A DNA stretch of 64,000 nucleotides from Opisthorchis felineus (GCA_004794785.1 SJOL01009575.1:177220-241219), one strand, 5' to 3'; shown: positions 51,101 to 57,714, counted from the stretch's first letter. A program made the numbers and translations. The notes: a model not told the origin generated them from the sequence alone.

Positions 51101-51326
51101 TGGCTGACGTAGTAGTCGGATCATCTGTCAATGCATATGAGATATTGACATCTGGCAATTCCATCGATATTGCTTCGTAGACGGGGACATCATCGATGCC
51201 GGATCGGTATGAAGATCGGGCATCTTCCGCACTGGTGGCATACAACAGTAAAAGAGTAGACGCCAAAAAACATAGTTGAAATGGTCTGAGCCAGATTTTG
51301 AGATGAGGCTGAGACTGCCGCGCCAT
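55..51326 (-). CDS. hmcn: Hemicentin-like extracellular matrix protein, 5' part (17 exons, incomplete)
   Basis: Seen: 17 minus-strand exons (51326-50948, 39126-38897, 37724-37602, 31530-31347, 24975-24688, 23562-23315, 19723-19494, 18863-18718, 17205-16980, 14792-14701, 11681-11503, 10619-10380, 10264-10117, 7841-7644, 6517-6422, 6212-6016, 136-55) join in one continuous frame of about 1,095 residues. The order is signal peptide (1-33), VWA domain with DSTGS metal site (83-87), GGGDCPE (151-157), a hemicentin-specific region (about 244-505), then six Ig domains. The start is the first ATG after an in-frame stop at 51368-51366. Family knowledge: hemicentins are secreted matrix proteins of basement-membrane and cell-attachment sites, with a long Ig array followed by nidogen-like and EGF modules. 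Those later parts must lie beyond position 1. Inferred: family assignment is firm, but orthology to hemicentin 1 or 2 is not decided. The exon model is manual and has no transcript support. Confidence 0.93.
168..201. repeat. TG-rich simple repeat
   Basis: Interrupted (TG)n tract just past the acceptor side of exon 17 in intron 16. It reads as a pyrimidine/CA tract on the transcribed strand. Confidence 0.8.
486..522. repeat. (GAT/GTG)n trinucleotide repeat
   Basis: Short GTG then GAT repeats in intron 16. Confidence 0.8.
745..1095 (-). mobile_element. tRNA-derived SINE, copy at 0.9 kb
   Basis: On the minus strand a tRNA-like region has an A-box-like CTCGTGGACGAACGG and a B box GGGTTCGAGAC. 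A body with AATAAGGATGAAACAGCTGTACAGTG follows. Upstream of the tRNA-like part is a conserved block (GTTGACTGGCTCCTCGAG). It lies in intron 16. Confidence 0.7.
4221..4414 (+). mobile_element. Hammerhead-family element, palindromic head with direct repeats
   Basis: The 35-bp arms at 4238-4272 and 4323-4357 are perfect inverted repeats. Between them lies a second small hairpin (CGAGAGA ... TCTCTCG). The copy continues into the 5' strand of the hammerhead helix I (ATAAGGTTGACGG) and then stops. An 11-bp direct repeat AAACCTAACAT lies at 4221-4231 and 4404-4414, which looks like a target site duplication, although AAAC of the second copy also fits the element sequence. It has no ribozyme core. 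Confidence 0.75.
5000..5735 (+). mobile_element. RTE-type non-LTR retrotransposon, 3' end, decayed
   Basis: The plus frames give [20 protein letters not shown], then [24 protein letters not shown] and LPGWGPR. This is the C-terminal part of the reverse transcriptase ORF in LINEs common in trematodes. Frameshifts and stops are present. The 3' end carries a (GAT)n tail at 5716-5733, as expected for RTE-like LINEs. It lies in hemicentin intron 16 on the opposite strand. Confidence 0.75.
6016..6212 (-). CDS. hmcn: Hemicentin exon 16: first half of Ig6
   Basis: Encodes residues 1003-1068, with [12 protein letters not shown] (Cys1027) and VMWLKDNQP (Trp1040), ending LIIRDLN. The acceptor is AATTTCAG (phase 1) and the donor is TTAAT|GTAAGT (phase 0). 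Confidence 0.92.
6422..6517 (-). CDS. hmcn: Hemicentin exon 15: second half of Ig5
   Basis: Encodes residues 971-1002, including [19 protein letters not shown] (Cys982). It is a 96-bp exon flanked by ATTTTAG and ACAA|GTAAGC; both ends are phase 1. Confidence 0.9.
6548..6815 (-). mobile_element. tRNA-derived SINE, copy at 6.7 kb
   Basis: Same body and B box (GGGTTCGAGAC) as the 0.9-kb copy, but about 30 bp of the tRNA-like region are deleted. It sits just upstream of exon 15, within intron 14. Confidence 0.68.
7644..7841 (-). CDS. hmcn: Hemicentin exon 14: first half of Ig5
   Basis: Encodes residues 905-970, with [10 protein letters not shown] (Cys930) and VKWYRV (Trp942). The acceptor is TGTGTCAG and the donor is CGGG|GTAAGT (phase 1 at both ends). 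Confidence 0.91.
8318..8580 (-). mobile_element. tRNA-derived SINE, decayed copy at 8.4 kb
   Basis: The body (complement of GTACAGCTGTTTCATCC) and distal block align with the other copies. The tRNA-like boxes have decayed. It lies in intron 13. Confidence 0.55.
9091..9345 (+). mobile_element. Full-length hammerhead-family element
   Basis: The most complete copy. It has a palindromic head (9091-9203, arms partly diverged), a linker with GTAGAACATAAGG, a hammerhead (9236-9332) and a short tail GAGTAGTGTATTACGTC. It lies in intron 13 of the hemicentin gene, on the opposite strand. The layout resembles the small self-cleaving retroelements (Smα SINEs, retrozymes, pLTRs of Penelope-like elements) known from flatworms. 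Which class it belongs to is an inference. Confidence 0.8.
9236..9332 (+). ncRNA. Type I hammerhead ribozyme, intact core
   Basis: Box 1 CTGATGAG is at 9270-9277. Helix II is CCC/GGG with loop CAAGAA. Box 2 CGAAAC follows, and the cleavage triplet GTC is at 9308-9310. Helix I pairs ATAAGGTTG with CAACCTTAT at its outer end and GGAAACTC with the GAATTTTC-type strand nearer the core. Helix III is very short (C-G closing pair; the middle pair is C-U here). This is the pattern of minimal type I hammerheads, which usually work as dimers. Cleavage would fall after 9310. Confidence 0.8.
10117..10264 (-). CDS. hmcn: Hemicentin exon 13: second half of Ig4
   Basis: Encodes residues 856-904, including [14 protein letters not shown] (Cys886). 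The intron before it is only 115 bp, the shortest in the gene. The acceptor is TTTACCAG (phase 0) and the donor is GGAC|GTAAGT (phase 1). Confidence 0.92.
10380..10619 (-). CDS. hmcn: Hemicentin exon 12: second half of Ig3 and first half of Ig4
   Basis: Encodes residues 776-855. It closes Ig3 with [16 protein letters not shown] (Cys794), the classic I-set ending. It then opens Ig4 with EGQPLTITC (Cys837) and VRWDFNG (Trp849). The acceptor is TTTCTTAG and the donor is CCCG|GTATGT, both phase 0. Confidence 0.94.
11503..11681 (-). CDS. hmcn: Hemicentin exon 11: first half of Ig3
   Basis: Encodes residues 716-775, with EGSALTLSC (Cys739) and IIWLFNK (Trp751). The acceptor is AAATTTAG (phase 1) and the donor is CATG|GTAAGT (phase 0). 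Confidence 0.93.
12737..12925 (+). mobile_element. Decayed hammerhead-family element, no palindromic head
   Basis: It begins at the linker (TTCAAGTAGAGCATAAGG), keeps CTGATGAA (12794-12801), GATGAAAC and the 3' helix I strand, and extends into a longer tail (GTGTGTTCCGTCAAGAAAC...). Helix II has lost pairing and the GTC triplet reads ATC, so activity is unlikely. It lies in intron 10. Confidence 0.65.
14701..14792 (-). CDS. hmcn: Hemicentin exon 10: second half of Ig2
   Basis: Encodes residues 685-715, with the Ig signature [12 protein letters not shown] (second cysteine at 697). At 92 bp it is among the smallest exons and would be missed by a simple reading-frame search. The acceptor is TTTCCTAG after a pyrimidine-rich tract and the donor is CATG|GTAAGT (phase 1). 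Confidence 0.9.
16980..17205 (-). CDS. hmcn: Hemicentin exon 9: first half of Ig2
   Basis: Encodes residues 610-684, beginning with four prolines. Ig landmarks are Cys632 and Trp645 (VRWYRG). The acceptor is TTTCTCAG (phase 1) and the donor is ATCAA|GTAAGG (phase 2). Confidence 0.92.
17879..18145 (+). mobile_element. Hammerhead-family element, near complete
   Basis: Palindromic head 17879-17995 (arms GAAATACACTCATTTGCAAA and its diverged complement), linker GGGTTCAAGTAGAACATAAG, hammerhead at 18027-18122 and tail GAGTAGTTTCCTTTATGG. It lies in intron 8 of the hemicentin gene, antisense. Confidence 0.78.
18027..18122 (+). ncRNA. Hammerhead ribozyme with altered box 1
   Basis: Box 1 reads TTGATGAA instead of CTGATGAG. 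The first change hits a core cytosine known to be essential, so this copy is probably inactive. Helix II (CCC/GGG), CGAAAC and GTC are kept. Helix III shows its best form here: CAG pairs with CTG. Helix I pairs GGAAACTC with GAGTTTTC. Confidence 0.68.
18718..18863 (-). CDS. hmcn: Hemicentin exon 8: second half of Ig1
   Basis: Encodes residues 561-609 ([25 protein letters not shown]...). The phases fit exons 7 and 9 (acceptor GTCCAG, donor CTGC|GTAAGT). The usual Tyr-x-Cys of an Ig domain reads Tyr-Ala-Ala, so the second disulfide cysteine is missing in Ig1. Confidence 0.87.
19494..19723 (-). CDS. hmcn: Hemicentin exon 7: end of hemicentin region and first half of Ig1
   Basis: Encodes residues 485-560. 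It opens with [15 protein letters not shown], the last conserved hemicentin block, then starts Ig1 with Cys531 and Trp543 (IKWYKDG). The acceptor is CTCTAG (phase 0) and the donor is ACAA|GTAAGT (phase 2). An open reading frame on the opposite strand overlaps it and is a shadow. Confidence 0.9.
20396..20925. repeat. Foldback repeat with hammerhead-like arms
   Basis: The arm at about 20415-20500 (CTGCTGACCAG ... AGACATCGTCAGTGCG) is the diverged complement of the arm at about 20810-20925 (CTGATGATGTCTCC ... GGCACCTGATTAACAGCC). Both contain the core described for the 36.5-kb copy. The 300 bp between them show nothing I recognise. It lies in intron 6. Confidence 0.5.
22360..22378. repeat. AT dinucleotide tract
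   Basis: TATATATATATTTATATAT in intron 6. Confidence 0.75.
23315..23562 (-). CDS. hmcn: Hemicentin exon 6: hemicentin-specific region, second half
   Basis: Encodes about residues 402-484 ([10 protein letters not shown] to AYLQ). The acceptor is GTGACAG (phase 1). The donor appears to be a GC site, CAG|GCAAGT. No GT donor lies close enough to keep the frame, and joining at the GC site gives a continuous hemicentin match into exon 7. Confidence 0.86.
24348..24632 (+). mobile_element. Strongly diverged hammerhead-family element
   Basis: The head, linker (GAGTTAAACACAAGATTGATGG), core (CTGACGTGCCCCAAGACGAGTTAAACC), GTC and tail can all be aligned with the better copies but carry many changes. 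Both core boxes are broken. It ends about 55 bp before the donor of exon 5. Confidence 0.6.
24688..24975 (-). CDS. hmcn: Hemicentin exon 5: hemicentin-specific beta region
   Basis: Encodes about residues 306-401, including PGEWTLEV and [18 protein letters not shown], the conserved motifs of this family between the VWA domain and the Ig array. It carries an acidic insert (EEMDLEDEE). The acceptor is CCCATAG; the donor GCGG|GTAAGCG is phase 1. A decayed hammerhead element ends about 50 bp into the following intron. Confidence 0.91.
25110..25158 (+). mobile_element. 3' fragment of a hammerhead-family element
   Basis: Only the 3' helix I strand and tail remain (GAAGAGTTT, CAACCTTATGAGTAGTTTCC). 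They are nearly the same as in the 18-kb copy. It lies in intron 4. Confidence 0.55.
26094..26204 (+). mobile_element. Short hammerhead-family element with 12-bp target site duplication
   Basis: A unit of about 87 bp holds only the first half of the palindromic head (AAATACACTCATTTGCAA to GTGATGTTTCC). It is flanked by perfect 12-bp repeats TGGTCTACTAAG at 26094-26105 and 26193-26204. This shows that truncated copies were inserted by a process that duplicates the target, as in LINE-driven retrotransposition. Confidence 0.8.
30325..30535 (+). repeat. Foldback repeat, copy at 30.4 kb
   Basis: CCTGTTCACTAAACTTGGC near the start pairs with the later GTTCGGCGAACAGG region. Inside, GCGCACTGATGATGCCTC and GATGATGAAAG correspond to the two boxes of the hammerhead-like core, but helix II is changed. 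It lies in intron 4. Confidence 0.55.
30880..31060 (+). mobile_element. tRNA-derived SINE, copy at 31 kb
   Basis: A plus-strand copy starting at the tRNA-like part: GCTCGTGGCCAAATGGCTAA (A box) and GCAGGTTCGAAAT (B box), then the body GGGTGAAACAGCTGTACAG and the end CACTGACAGGATGAAATC. It lies in intron 4, antisense to the gene. Confidence 0.7.
31347..31530 (-). CDS. hmcn: Hemicentin exon 4: helix after VWA and start of hemicentin-specific region
   Basis: Encodes [17 protein letters not shown] and continues to the IRNP block (about residues 245-305), which matches the conserved segment after the VWA domain in hemicentins. The acceptor is TTCTTTCAG and the donor is CAGA|GTAAGT (phase 1). Confidence 0.9.
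32840..34652 (+). mobile_element. Penelope-like element coding remnant (RT and GIY-YIG), broken
   Basis: Fragments in shifting plus frames give, in order: an N-terminal RT block ([19 protein letters not shown]), [38 protein letters not shown] and [11 protein letters not shown]. They are followed by a GIY-YIG-type nuclease block (NSVYNIKC, then in another frame [20 protein letters not shown]). These are signature motifs of Penelope-like retroelements. Several stops and at least three frameshifts make it non-functional. It lies in hemicentin intron 3 on the opposite strand. Terminal repeats were not identified. Confidence 0.85.
36455..36692 (+). repeat. Foldback repeat with hammerhead-like core, copy at 36.5 kb
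   Basis: TGTTCGCCAAGTTTGGC (about 36481) pairs with GCCAAGCTCGGCGAACA (about 36646). Nested inside, GAGGTGACATCGTCAGTGCG pairs with CGCACTGAAGATGTCTCCTC. The second arm continues GAATGGTGACGAAACG, giving box 1, a stem and a GAAAC box. It lies in intron 3. It looks like a small non-autonomous element; no coding capacity. Confidence 0.6.
37602..37724 (-). CDS. hmcn: Hemicentin exon 3: end of VWA domain
   Basis: Encodes residues 204-244, starting VVFVLTGFC and including SSGQLY, the last strand and helix of the VWA fold. The acceptor is CTTACACAG and the donor is GAG|GTAGGT, both phase 0. Confidence 0.92.
38534..38622 (-). ncRNA. Type I hammerhead ribozyme in intron 2, sense to the host gene
   Basis: Reading the minus strand: ATAAGGTTG opens helix I, CTGATGAG is at 38594-38587, and helix II is CCT/AGG. 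CGAAAC follows, and GTC ends at 38554. The outer 3' strand CAACCTT is at 38540-38534, and GGGGA can pair with TCCCC inside helix I. Helix III is only C-G and A-T. Core residues match the active consensus. It lies in intron 2 of the hemicentin gene in the transcribed direction, between exons 2 and 3. No palindromic head is seen. Confidence 0.75.
38897..39126 (-). CDS. hmcn: Hemicentin exon 2: middle of VWA domain
   Basis: Encodes residues 127-203. It completes the HDPD junction with exon 1 and carries GGGDCPE (151-157) and IYVFTD (176-181), both hallmark blocks of the hemicentin VWA domain. The acceptor is TTGCAG and the donor is CAG|GTACGT (phase 0). Confidence 0.93.
40423..40625 (-). mobile_element. 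tRNA-derived SINE, strongly decayed copy
   Basis: The body (CTGTCCGTTTTTCAGCAGAG on the minus strand) and the AGTTCGAGTTAATC stretch align with better copies. No working box motifs remain. It lies in intron 1. Confidence 0.45.
41268..41345 (+). repeat. Foldback repeat remnant
   Basis: AACACCCAACG ... GACAAACAGATCAACAGTCACTTGACC aligns with the 3' end of the 36.5-kb copy. The core has decayed. It lies in intron 1. Confidence 0.35.
45552..45745 (+). mobile_element. Decayed hammerhead-family element
   Basis: It starts at the linker GCAATTTGTTTTCAAGTAG. CTGATGAG is intact at 45613-45620, but helix II no longer pairs, box 2 is GATGAAATC and the triplet is GTT. The tail (GAGTAGTTTCATTCAGG and on) resembles that of the 12.7-kb copy. 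It lies in intron 1. Confidence 0.62.
45835..45950 (+). mobile_element. Hammerhead-family element with the core deleted
   Basis: The linker GTGTTCAAGTAGAATATAAGG runs almost directly into the tail (GCACTGTGTTATGCCGTG, then a TATCTCGGGTAT block). The ribozyme has been lost. It sits about 100 bp after the previous copy in the same direction. Confidence 0.5.
46665..46840 (+). repeat. Foldback repeat with hammerhead-like core, copy at 46.7 kb
   Basis: CTGTTAGCTGAGCTGGAC pairs loosely with the later CCCAACTCAACGAACATG. The core reads CACTGATGATGTCACCTCG then TTTGGTGAGAAAAC, keeping a five-pair helix II (TCACC/GGTGA). It lies in intron 1. Confidence 0.5.
48005..48230 (+). mobile_element. Ty3/Gypsy-type RNase H fragment, decayed
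   Basis: The frames give [10 protein letters not shown], then [12 protein letters not shown], then in a shifted frame [15 protein letters not shown]. This is the order seen in the RNase H domain of Ty3/Gypsy LTR retrotransposons. Stops and frameshifts show it is dead. No LTRs were found nearby. It lies in intron 1. Confidence 0.62.
49785..49910 (-). mobile_element. Hammerhead-family element with internal deletion
   Basis: On the minus strand, the first arm and inner hairpin of the head (GAGACTCACCTGGAACCC) join directly to the helix I 3' strand and tail (CAGCGACCTTGTGAGTAGTG). The second arm and the core are missing. It lies in intron 1, sense to the host gene, inside a 157-codon open frame. 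Confidence 0.6.
50948..51326 (-). CDS. hmcn: Hemicentin exon 1: signal peptide and start of VWA domain
   Basis: Encodes residues 1-126 plus one base. A basic N-terminus and a leucine-rich core (about 10-31) ending TSA before an acidic stretch form a clear signal peptide. The metal-ion site motif DSTGSMG begins at residue 83. One N-glycosylation sequon lies at N61. The exon ends CACGACCCCG before a GTAAGTA donor (phase 1). An in-frame TTG lies eight codons upstream and was not used as the start. No promoter or spliced-leader acceptor could be assigned. Confidence 0.92.
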
Positions 51327-51921
51327 TTCCTCCCTTCCAGAAACTTTCAAATTCCGCGTATGATATCAAGGAAGCGCTGTTAATAGAATCGTTCGGGGTT
51401 TCAAATAATATCCACTCGAGAGGAATTGATAGGGATACCTTATCGATTGAAGCTGCACACAAAACTAGACCTGGTTACTGGGACCGAACGAAGCTGCCAG
51501 GCCAAATCCCAACTAATATTCATTCCGTCGTCTGGATTTGTGCATGTCGCCCAGCGCCTTCCGCCTGGATGCACGTACGCCTTCGCTGATAGGTTGGCTG
51601 CTTAGTGTGTCATCCATGTTAATACGCATCAGTTTGGCCGGCACACCTGCGACGGTCAAACCGGGATGTTGCATGTTAACACCTGGGTAAGGTATACGTC
51701 AATGCTTTCTGACTGTTCATATGTCGGTCAAGATGGCGCAGCTAGTAACTTTCAGGAACCACACACAAGACAGCAGGGGAGCCATCCGGACGGCCATCGG
51801 ATTCGGACAGTGTGTTTCAACGTGTGTGCGGATGTACCCCAGGCTGCTGGTTTAACGGCTGCCGCGGTGACTGGCTGGTGGGGTCGACTGAGGCTAGTTA
51901 GGTCGTTGGAATTGCACACAC

Positions 51922-51962
51922 GGTTACCTGTGTGTGGGTGTGTGGGTGTGGGGGTACATGTA
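51922..51962. repeat. GT-rich tract
   Basis: GTGTGTGGG repeats about 0.6 kb upstream of the hemicentin start codon. Possibly promoter-proximal, but no promoter element was recognised. Confidence 0.7.
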
Positions 51963-53801
51963 CAGTTGGTCAAAATTCAACTACAAAATGACGAATTATT
52001 TTGGATCCCTGTGTAATCCGAAACACCCATCACCTGAAAACGCAATTTGTGGTCTCGTGAATGACGTGCGTTTACATTCTGCTTGAAAACAACTGGACAA
52101 CAATAACGGCGTAGGTTTTCCCAGGGTTGCGTTCAATAGATTATGCAGTTGACTCCGGACAAAAATCGATCCGCTGGGTACCGAACAATGGGCAGAATCA
52201 CATACAGCTGGCACAGTTCTAATACACGTCAGACTTGTTTGGTCGAACAGTAATATGATGGATGAAGTCGACAGATGCAAATTAACTGGACCTGCTTACA
52301 CAGACGGGAATCTTTCGTTGGAGTGAGGACCTGACTGCGCCCTAGGATGAGCGGAAGACAAATAAATACTGACATTGAGAAATATACTGGATGATCCGGA
52401 GACGTTCAGTCTTTTTCACAGGCTTACTGCATCCTTTTACCAATAAGTATGACGTTTCTTGTGGTTACTGGGTTATTGCCGGCACAATTCACACAATTAA
52501 ACACAGTTTTGCACTCATGCTTTCAGTGTCCAGACTCAGTAAGTACTTCAGTTCTTTTTTCATCGTTGATTTCAGACTTGTATCTTGTTCACTTGTCCAT
52601 TCGATGCCACCATGGGGAGGAACATTTCCGGGAGGTCAAAGTGCGATTAGCGTCATCTTTGCCGCAAGACGTTTGAGCCATAAATTTCACAAATGGGCCG
52701 TTCTGAAAGTTGACCGGAACACTCAGCTTAGTGAAAATGAAGGTTTTTTTCGGACTTCTCATAAAGTACTTCAGCCTGAGATAATAGCCCAAAAGAGGAC
52801 CTGTGCCACCACACCAGCTGTGTTAATATTCAGTCCATAAGTGCCGCGGGGTTGTGTTCCCGCCCCAACCTCGTACTATTCCGAGCAGAGAGTCATCTCT
52901 TCAGTTTGGCCAAACCAGTGCAGCTGTGCCCAGTACACGTATGCTGCAGTTGGTGGATGATTAAATTCTGGAACGGAATTGCAGCTGTTGCTCACGCTCT
53001 TCATTTCAGCGACATTTCGTTTTGGCTTGAAGATTAGTTTTTCAAAATTCCTAAGGGTGTTGATTATGCTCACGGGACTATGATCGGAGATATAACAAGA
53101 ACAAAGGTATCTGTCTGGCGCAAACATCCTTAGGTTGGTTTACGGATTCATCACATAAGGTACACGAAAACAAAGATCGAAGAATCGATCCAAGACTGTA
53201 TTCAGATACCGGCCAACGGGCAGTATGCACATTGCACTGGCTGGTCATCATGTAGTCGAAATGCTGTCAAACTGGCTGTTAGACGAGTTTATCGAGTTGG
53301 ACAGGGTTGTTTGGGATTGAGGAGGAACTACTGTTCTTTGTACAGAACTAGATAGCAAAGCCGGCCTCAGCTGTTGTCACTGTCTGCAATCGGAGATCTA
53401 GTGAATGCTAAAACGGCACGTGATAGGCAACTCGGGAGGCTGATTTACGTAAACTGGACATTTGACTACTGAGGTACTCTCTTTCTCCTAGCAGTCGTTC
53501 GAATTGGGAAGTGTTAACGGGTTCTCTTAGGTAGACATATTAGAATCCGACCAGTACAACCAGCATTACACAAACACTGGGATGCGTCGGCGTATTTCTG
53601 CTCATTCGAAGCATCCTATTCTTGAGATGATGAACGGTTGGGAGCTGGCTGCTGGAATGAGCCACTAATATTCGAGCACGTAAGTTTTGACCAGCGACCG
53701 CCGAAAGCTGTCACATGATAGGTTCACTAAAACCACCATCTTTAAAGCGGGGTTAGATGAACAGCCATTTCTGTTTCACTGTCATTATCATCGGCCCTTT
53801 T

Positions 53802-53975
53802 TTCAGGACTCCCCTGTCGATAAGTCTATCAGGATAACCATTCTGTTTGAGGGTCGCTAACAGATTTGACGCTGTCCGAGCCATGCCCAATGACTGAGAG
53901 GGAACGCAACTGAAGGAGTGAAGACATTGGCTGACTCCAGTCGGATTATGATATAAACGTCACAAAATGTAACTG
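53802..53975 (-). mobile_element. Penelope-like element fragment, copy 1
   Basis: The minus strand codes for LLATLKQNGYPDRLI. This resembles the linker after the reverse transcriptase of Penelope-like elements, where an N-G-Y-P motif is common. It is about 80 percent alike by eye to the stretch at 54771-54934. It is frameshifted. Confidence 0.5.
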
Positions 53976-54770
53976 TTAGTCGGTGCACTCTTTCTAGGTT
54001 TCAGGCCCTCCACATCCTTGAATTCGTCTGCTTGTTTGTGATTTTCTCTGTGTGCAAGTGGGCGCGAGTGAACCCAGCATGTCTAACTTGTTAAGCTTGT
54101 CTTTCGTTTTCCTTACGTAGCGAATGTCACCCTAGGTAGCTGATCGATCATTCATCCCTCATTATTCTTAATGTCCCTTGGTGTTTTGCACAACTGCATC
54201 CATAGTTTCTTTGTTCGACTACCCTGTACATACTTTGAGCCAGTCCTCACTTAGGTTTTGCCCTCAATGTAGGCCTGACGAACTCCATCTCAGTTGGCGA
54301 TATTTCGATTTTTACCTTCATTCCATTTTGTAAAAGCGAAGAGCCTTCATCGGAGTGCTGATACACGGTTTACCCCGAACGTACCGTCATAGAAAGTCAT
54401 TTTCGAACATTTATGTTCTGGCGGTTGCTGTATTTGTCGATTTTGTTTTTGCATTCCCGCCTGTTGATCTAACCTAGCAGGCGCACCAAGTTTCTGTCTG
54501 TCGCACCTGTTCCGTTGAACCCAGGTTGGAAGCTTATACTGAGCCGCATACAGTAACGGTTTGGTTTGATTTTTCATGTTATACGTGGTGTTCACCGATG
54601 TGGAAAGCATGTCTGTTCAACAAATGTCGGACCGTATACTGTGTTCTCTGTTGAAGTGGTTGGTGTTTCGCACCAGCTCCGCCGGAGAAGTGGTACGCTG
54701 ATGGGTTTCCTTAACAATAGGGAATCATAGAACCCAAAAATAACCGGTGACCATTTTGGTTAAAGACTGG

Positions 54771-54934
54771 TTCAGGAATCCCCTTTCGATAAATCTACCA
54801 AGATAAGCATTCTGTTTGAGGGTCGCTAATAGATTTGATGCTGTCCGAGAGAAAACGCCACTGAAGGAGTGAAGACATTGGCTGGCTCCAGTCGGATTAC
54901 GATACTGACGTCACGAATGGTAACCGTCAATATG
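54771..54934 (-). mobile_element. Penelope-like element fragment, copy 2
   Basis: A direct repeat of 53802-53975, about 970 bp away, in the same direction. The minus frame reads ASNLLATLKQNAYLGRFIE, with the N-G-Y-P motif changed. Whether the two copies are separate insertions or a local duplication is not clear. Confidence 0.48.
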
Positions 54935-56504
54935 GGCGATTTAAAAGCATGTCAAGGAACAGCAAGTATTTCTGGTTCTCTGGATCGCAGGCGAAGTTGA
55001 TTGCAGACCACGCTACGTATACACTTCACACTTCACACCCACTTAGTTGGGGTGTATTTTGAACACGCCTGCAGTAATCTTCATGGTGATCAAAGTTTTG
55101 TGGTACTTGGAGCTGTGACTTTGCCGTAAACACACCAACGATTGAGGGATTAGGGGGAGTTCATTTCCACCTCGTCTGCCTCTCTGTTCTCAGTAGTATC
55201 TGTATTTGTTTAGACCGGCTGTTGGCTTGTAGCAGGCTTCTGCATGTTTACCCACCGATTTTATTCGCTGTGGTCTGAATCGGCGTCACGGACTTGCATA
55301 CCACGCCACATTCCGCAAACCCCCTTGGTTGTCCAACTTTACACAGCGTCCAGTGGTTCACCAACTGGACCAAATTCGCTTCGGATACTAGCCATTCACT
55401 ATCGGTAGATTACCTTGTGGAGAACCCAACACTGTGAACAGGTAGAATGATGCCAAATTCGTCACATGATACCTTGATAATTAAAGAGTAAGTTGATGAT
55501 TATCACAGTACCATAGTTTGGTATTACTGGAGCAATTTCGTCACTGGTCTTACGGCCGGCTCGTCCTTGTTGTAAGTTATAATTTGGGAGCATCTCTCGG
55601 ATTCCCATCAGAATCAGAAACCGCAATGTTTGATACGGTTAACGGTACCAGCGTGCTCAGTTTGCACAACGCCGATAACTCTTAGCAGGAAACTTGGTGC
55701 TAACTGTCTGGCAAAACATCGGTGGTATACGACTGATAACAGGGTGAAGTCATCACTGATGATAACCTGTCAGTCACTACAACGGTTCTTTTTTATCGTT
55801 AAACGTCGGTGGCTTGACCCTGGAGGTAAGAAGTTGCAAGTTCGGTTCCCACCCACGACTGCCTGTGTTTTCTTTTGTATAATGTGTATGTAGGTTCCGA
55901 TTCAAGGTTGTATACATCCTCGTGGCTTCTACACAAGGTACTCAACCTGCTAAGTGGTTACTGTGCCTAGAAAACTCGGTGGAAAATGATTCCCTCTTCG
56001 TCTTTTCGAGAATATAGCCCACACGTCAAGAGGGAAAGTATTGGTTTTCAGCGGTTGTTTCCGTCGGTTTTGGTTTTTTAAAAAATTCAATCACTGTTGG
56101 ACAGTCTGATCAATAGAGTCGTTCATTCTGTCCAGTCTCAGCCGGTTTAACTAATATCATCCACCGATGGTTTTGTCAGAAAGTGCAAAGTTTGCAGCTC
56201 ATTTTTTTGTCGGAAACAATATTTTTTGTCCCTCACCGAGTTCTACACCTGCTAGCGAGTAATTAGGTTAGAAAAGGTTTTTGTAAACTTAGAGTAATTA
56301 TGTGTGTCATTCGCCTACGCTCCCAAGTCATCCAGGATCGGAGTACAACAAACTGTTCACATGCTTTCTTGACAGAACACTACTCAGGAGGTCTTAATAG
56401 CCCACGACTGGTTTACTCTTCTTACCACTAATACGGTAGGTACGGTCCCCGAATGGTCATCAAACATTTGTTCCACCTGAACATTCGGTTGTACGCAACT
56501 GACG

Positions 56505-56760
56505 AAGTACACTCATTTACAAATTAAGTTGGTGTCTGCGCAAGAACCTCTATTTTATGACATTCCTCAGATAAGTGGGCTACACAAACACCACTTCAAG
56601 TTTCCGTTTGCAAGTGAGTGTCAGTTGCTTACAATTTGGTGTTCAAGTAGAACCTAAAGTTGACAGGAACTCAGGGATTGTGCCTACCTGACGAGCCATA
56701 ACGAGGGTGAGCTTTAAAAGAGTTTTTCCAACCTTGTGAGTAGTGTCCTTGCAGCGACAG
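56505..56760 (+). mobile_element. Diverged hammerhead-family element upstream of the gene
   Basis: The head arms (GAAGTACACTCATTTAC and its complement), the linker TTCAAGTAGAACCTAAAG and the tail are recognisable. The core reads CTGACGAG ... GGGTGAGC and the GTC triplet is gone. It lies outside the hemicentin coding span. Confidence 0.6.
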
Positions 56761-57714
56761 ATTTCATGTCCAGCGCCCCTACGTCAAATATTGTCGTTCA
56801 ACTGCCTAATTTCGGTGCTATTTTTCCAATTGTTTTTACCTATGCCTGCGAATTGTCTGACAAATAAATGCCGAGTTTCGAGTGATTTCTGAGACCATGG
56901 AGAGGATGTTGCGCTAGTAGGATAGGTTTCGAAGCAACTAACAAGCGGCTTTCGTTAGGCCCGCTCAAAACTAACCGGACCGGTCTGTTCCCCAATGCTA
57001 GTGACTTCAGCAAAATCATCTTATTACGGTTGCTAAACTCAGCGCTACGTTTTGTCTTCAGTTGCCACCTGATGGTGACAGTCTGGTTTGCACCATTGTT
57101 TCATGTTTTCCCAAGCCACTAGGCCTGAACCAAACAGTAAAAAGAGCGTGTATACTTGAAATACGGAAAATAACTGCAGCCTGAACAAGACGAATAGGCG
57201 GGTAAGGTATGGAGTGCGCAATGAAGAACTTCAGGCCAAGTTGATACTTCGTCTGCTTGTAAAAAATGAGTCACTCAGCTATGGCACCCTTTCGGCGCCT
57301 AGCTGCCCTGCCAACAGAAGGAGGCATGAGGGCTGGGATACTCCAGGTTGCCCATGTTGATTCTTTTCTTCTTTTCCCATTGTACAGTACAGCGTGTATT
57401 CCCACTTTGTTGTTTTCGATTCTGCGCCTATAACGCCTTTCTCGTTTCCGACCTGAACTTAAACCGCTCTTTGGCCTTCTAATCGCACATGTTGTTTAAA
57501 CCAACACGTGAGTTTCGCTATCTTGTAGCCACCTTGACTTGAGTTGGTGTGGACTTTGGGATCCTGTTGGGAATTAGCAGTTCCTAAACTGGTGTATAGA
57601 AGCCGGCGTAGTCCCACAATTTGAGGTTTGTATAGTTTCGTAATTTTATTATTGTTTTCATAGTACCGTATTTGTTGCTAGACCTGCATTTGAACGATTT
57701 GGCTTCTGGGGTAT

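Noticed and set aside
52391..52840. 149-codon plus-strand open frame upstream of the gene
   Set aside because: No motif, unusual composition and overlapping frames on the other strand; nothing supports it as a gene.
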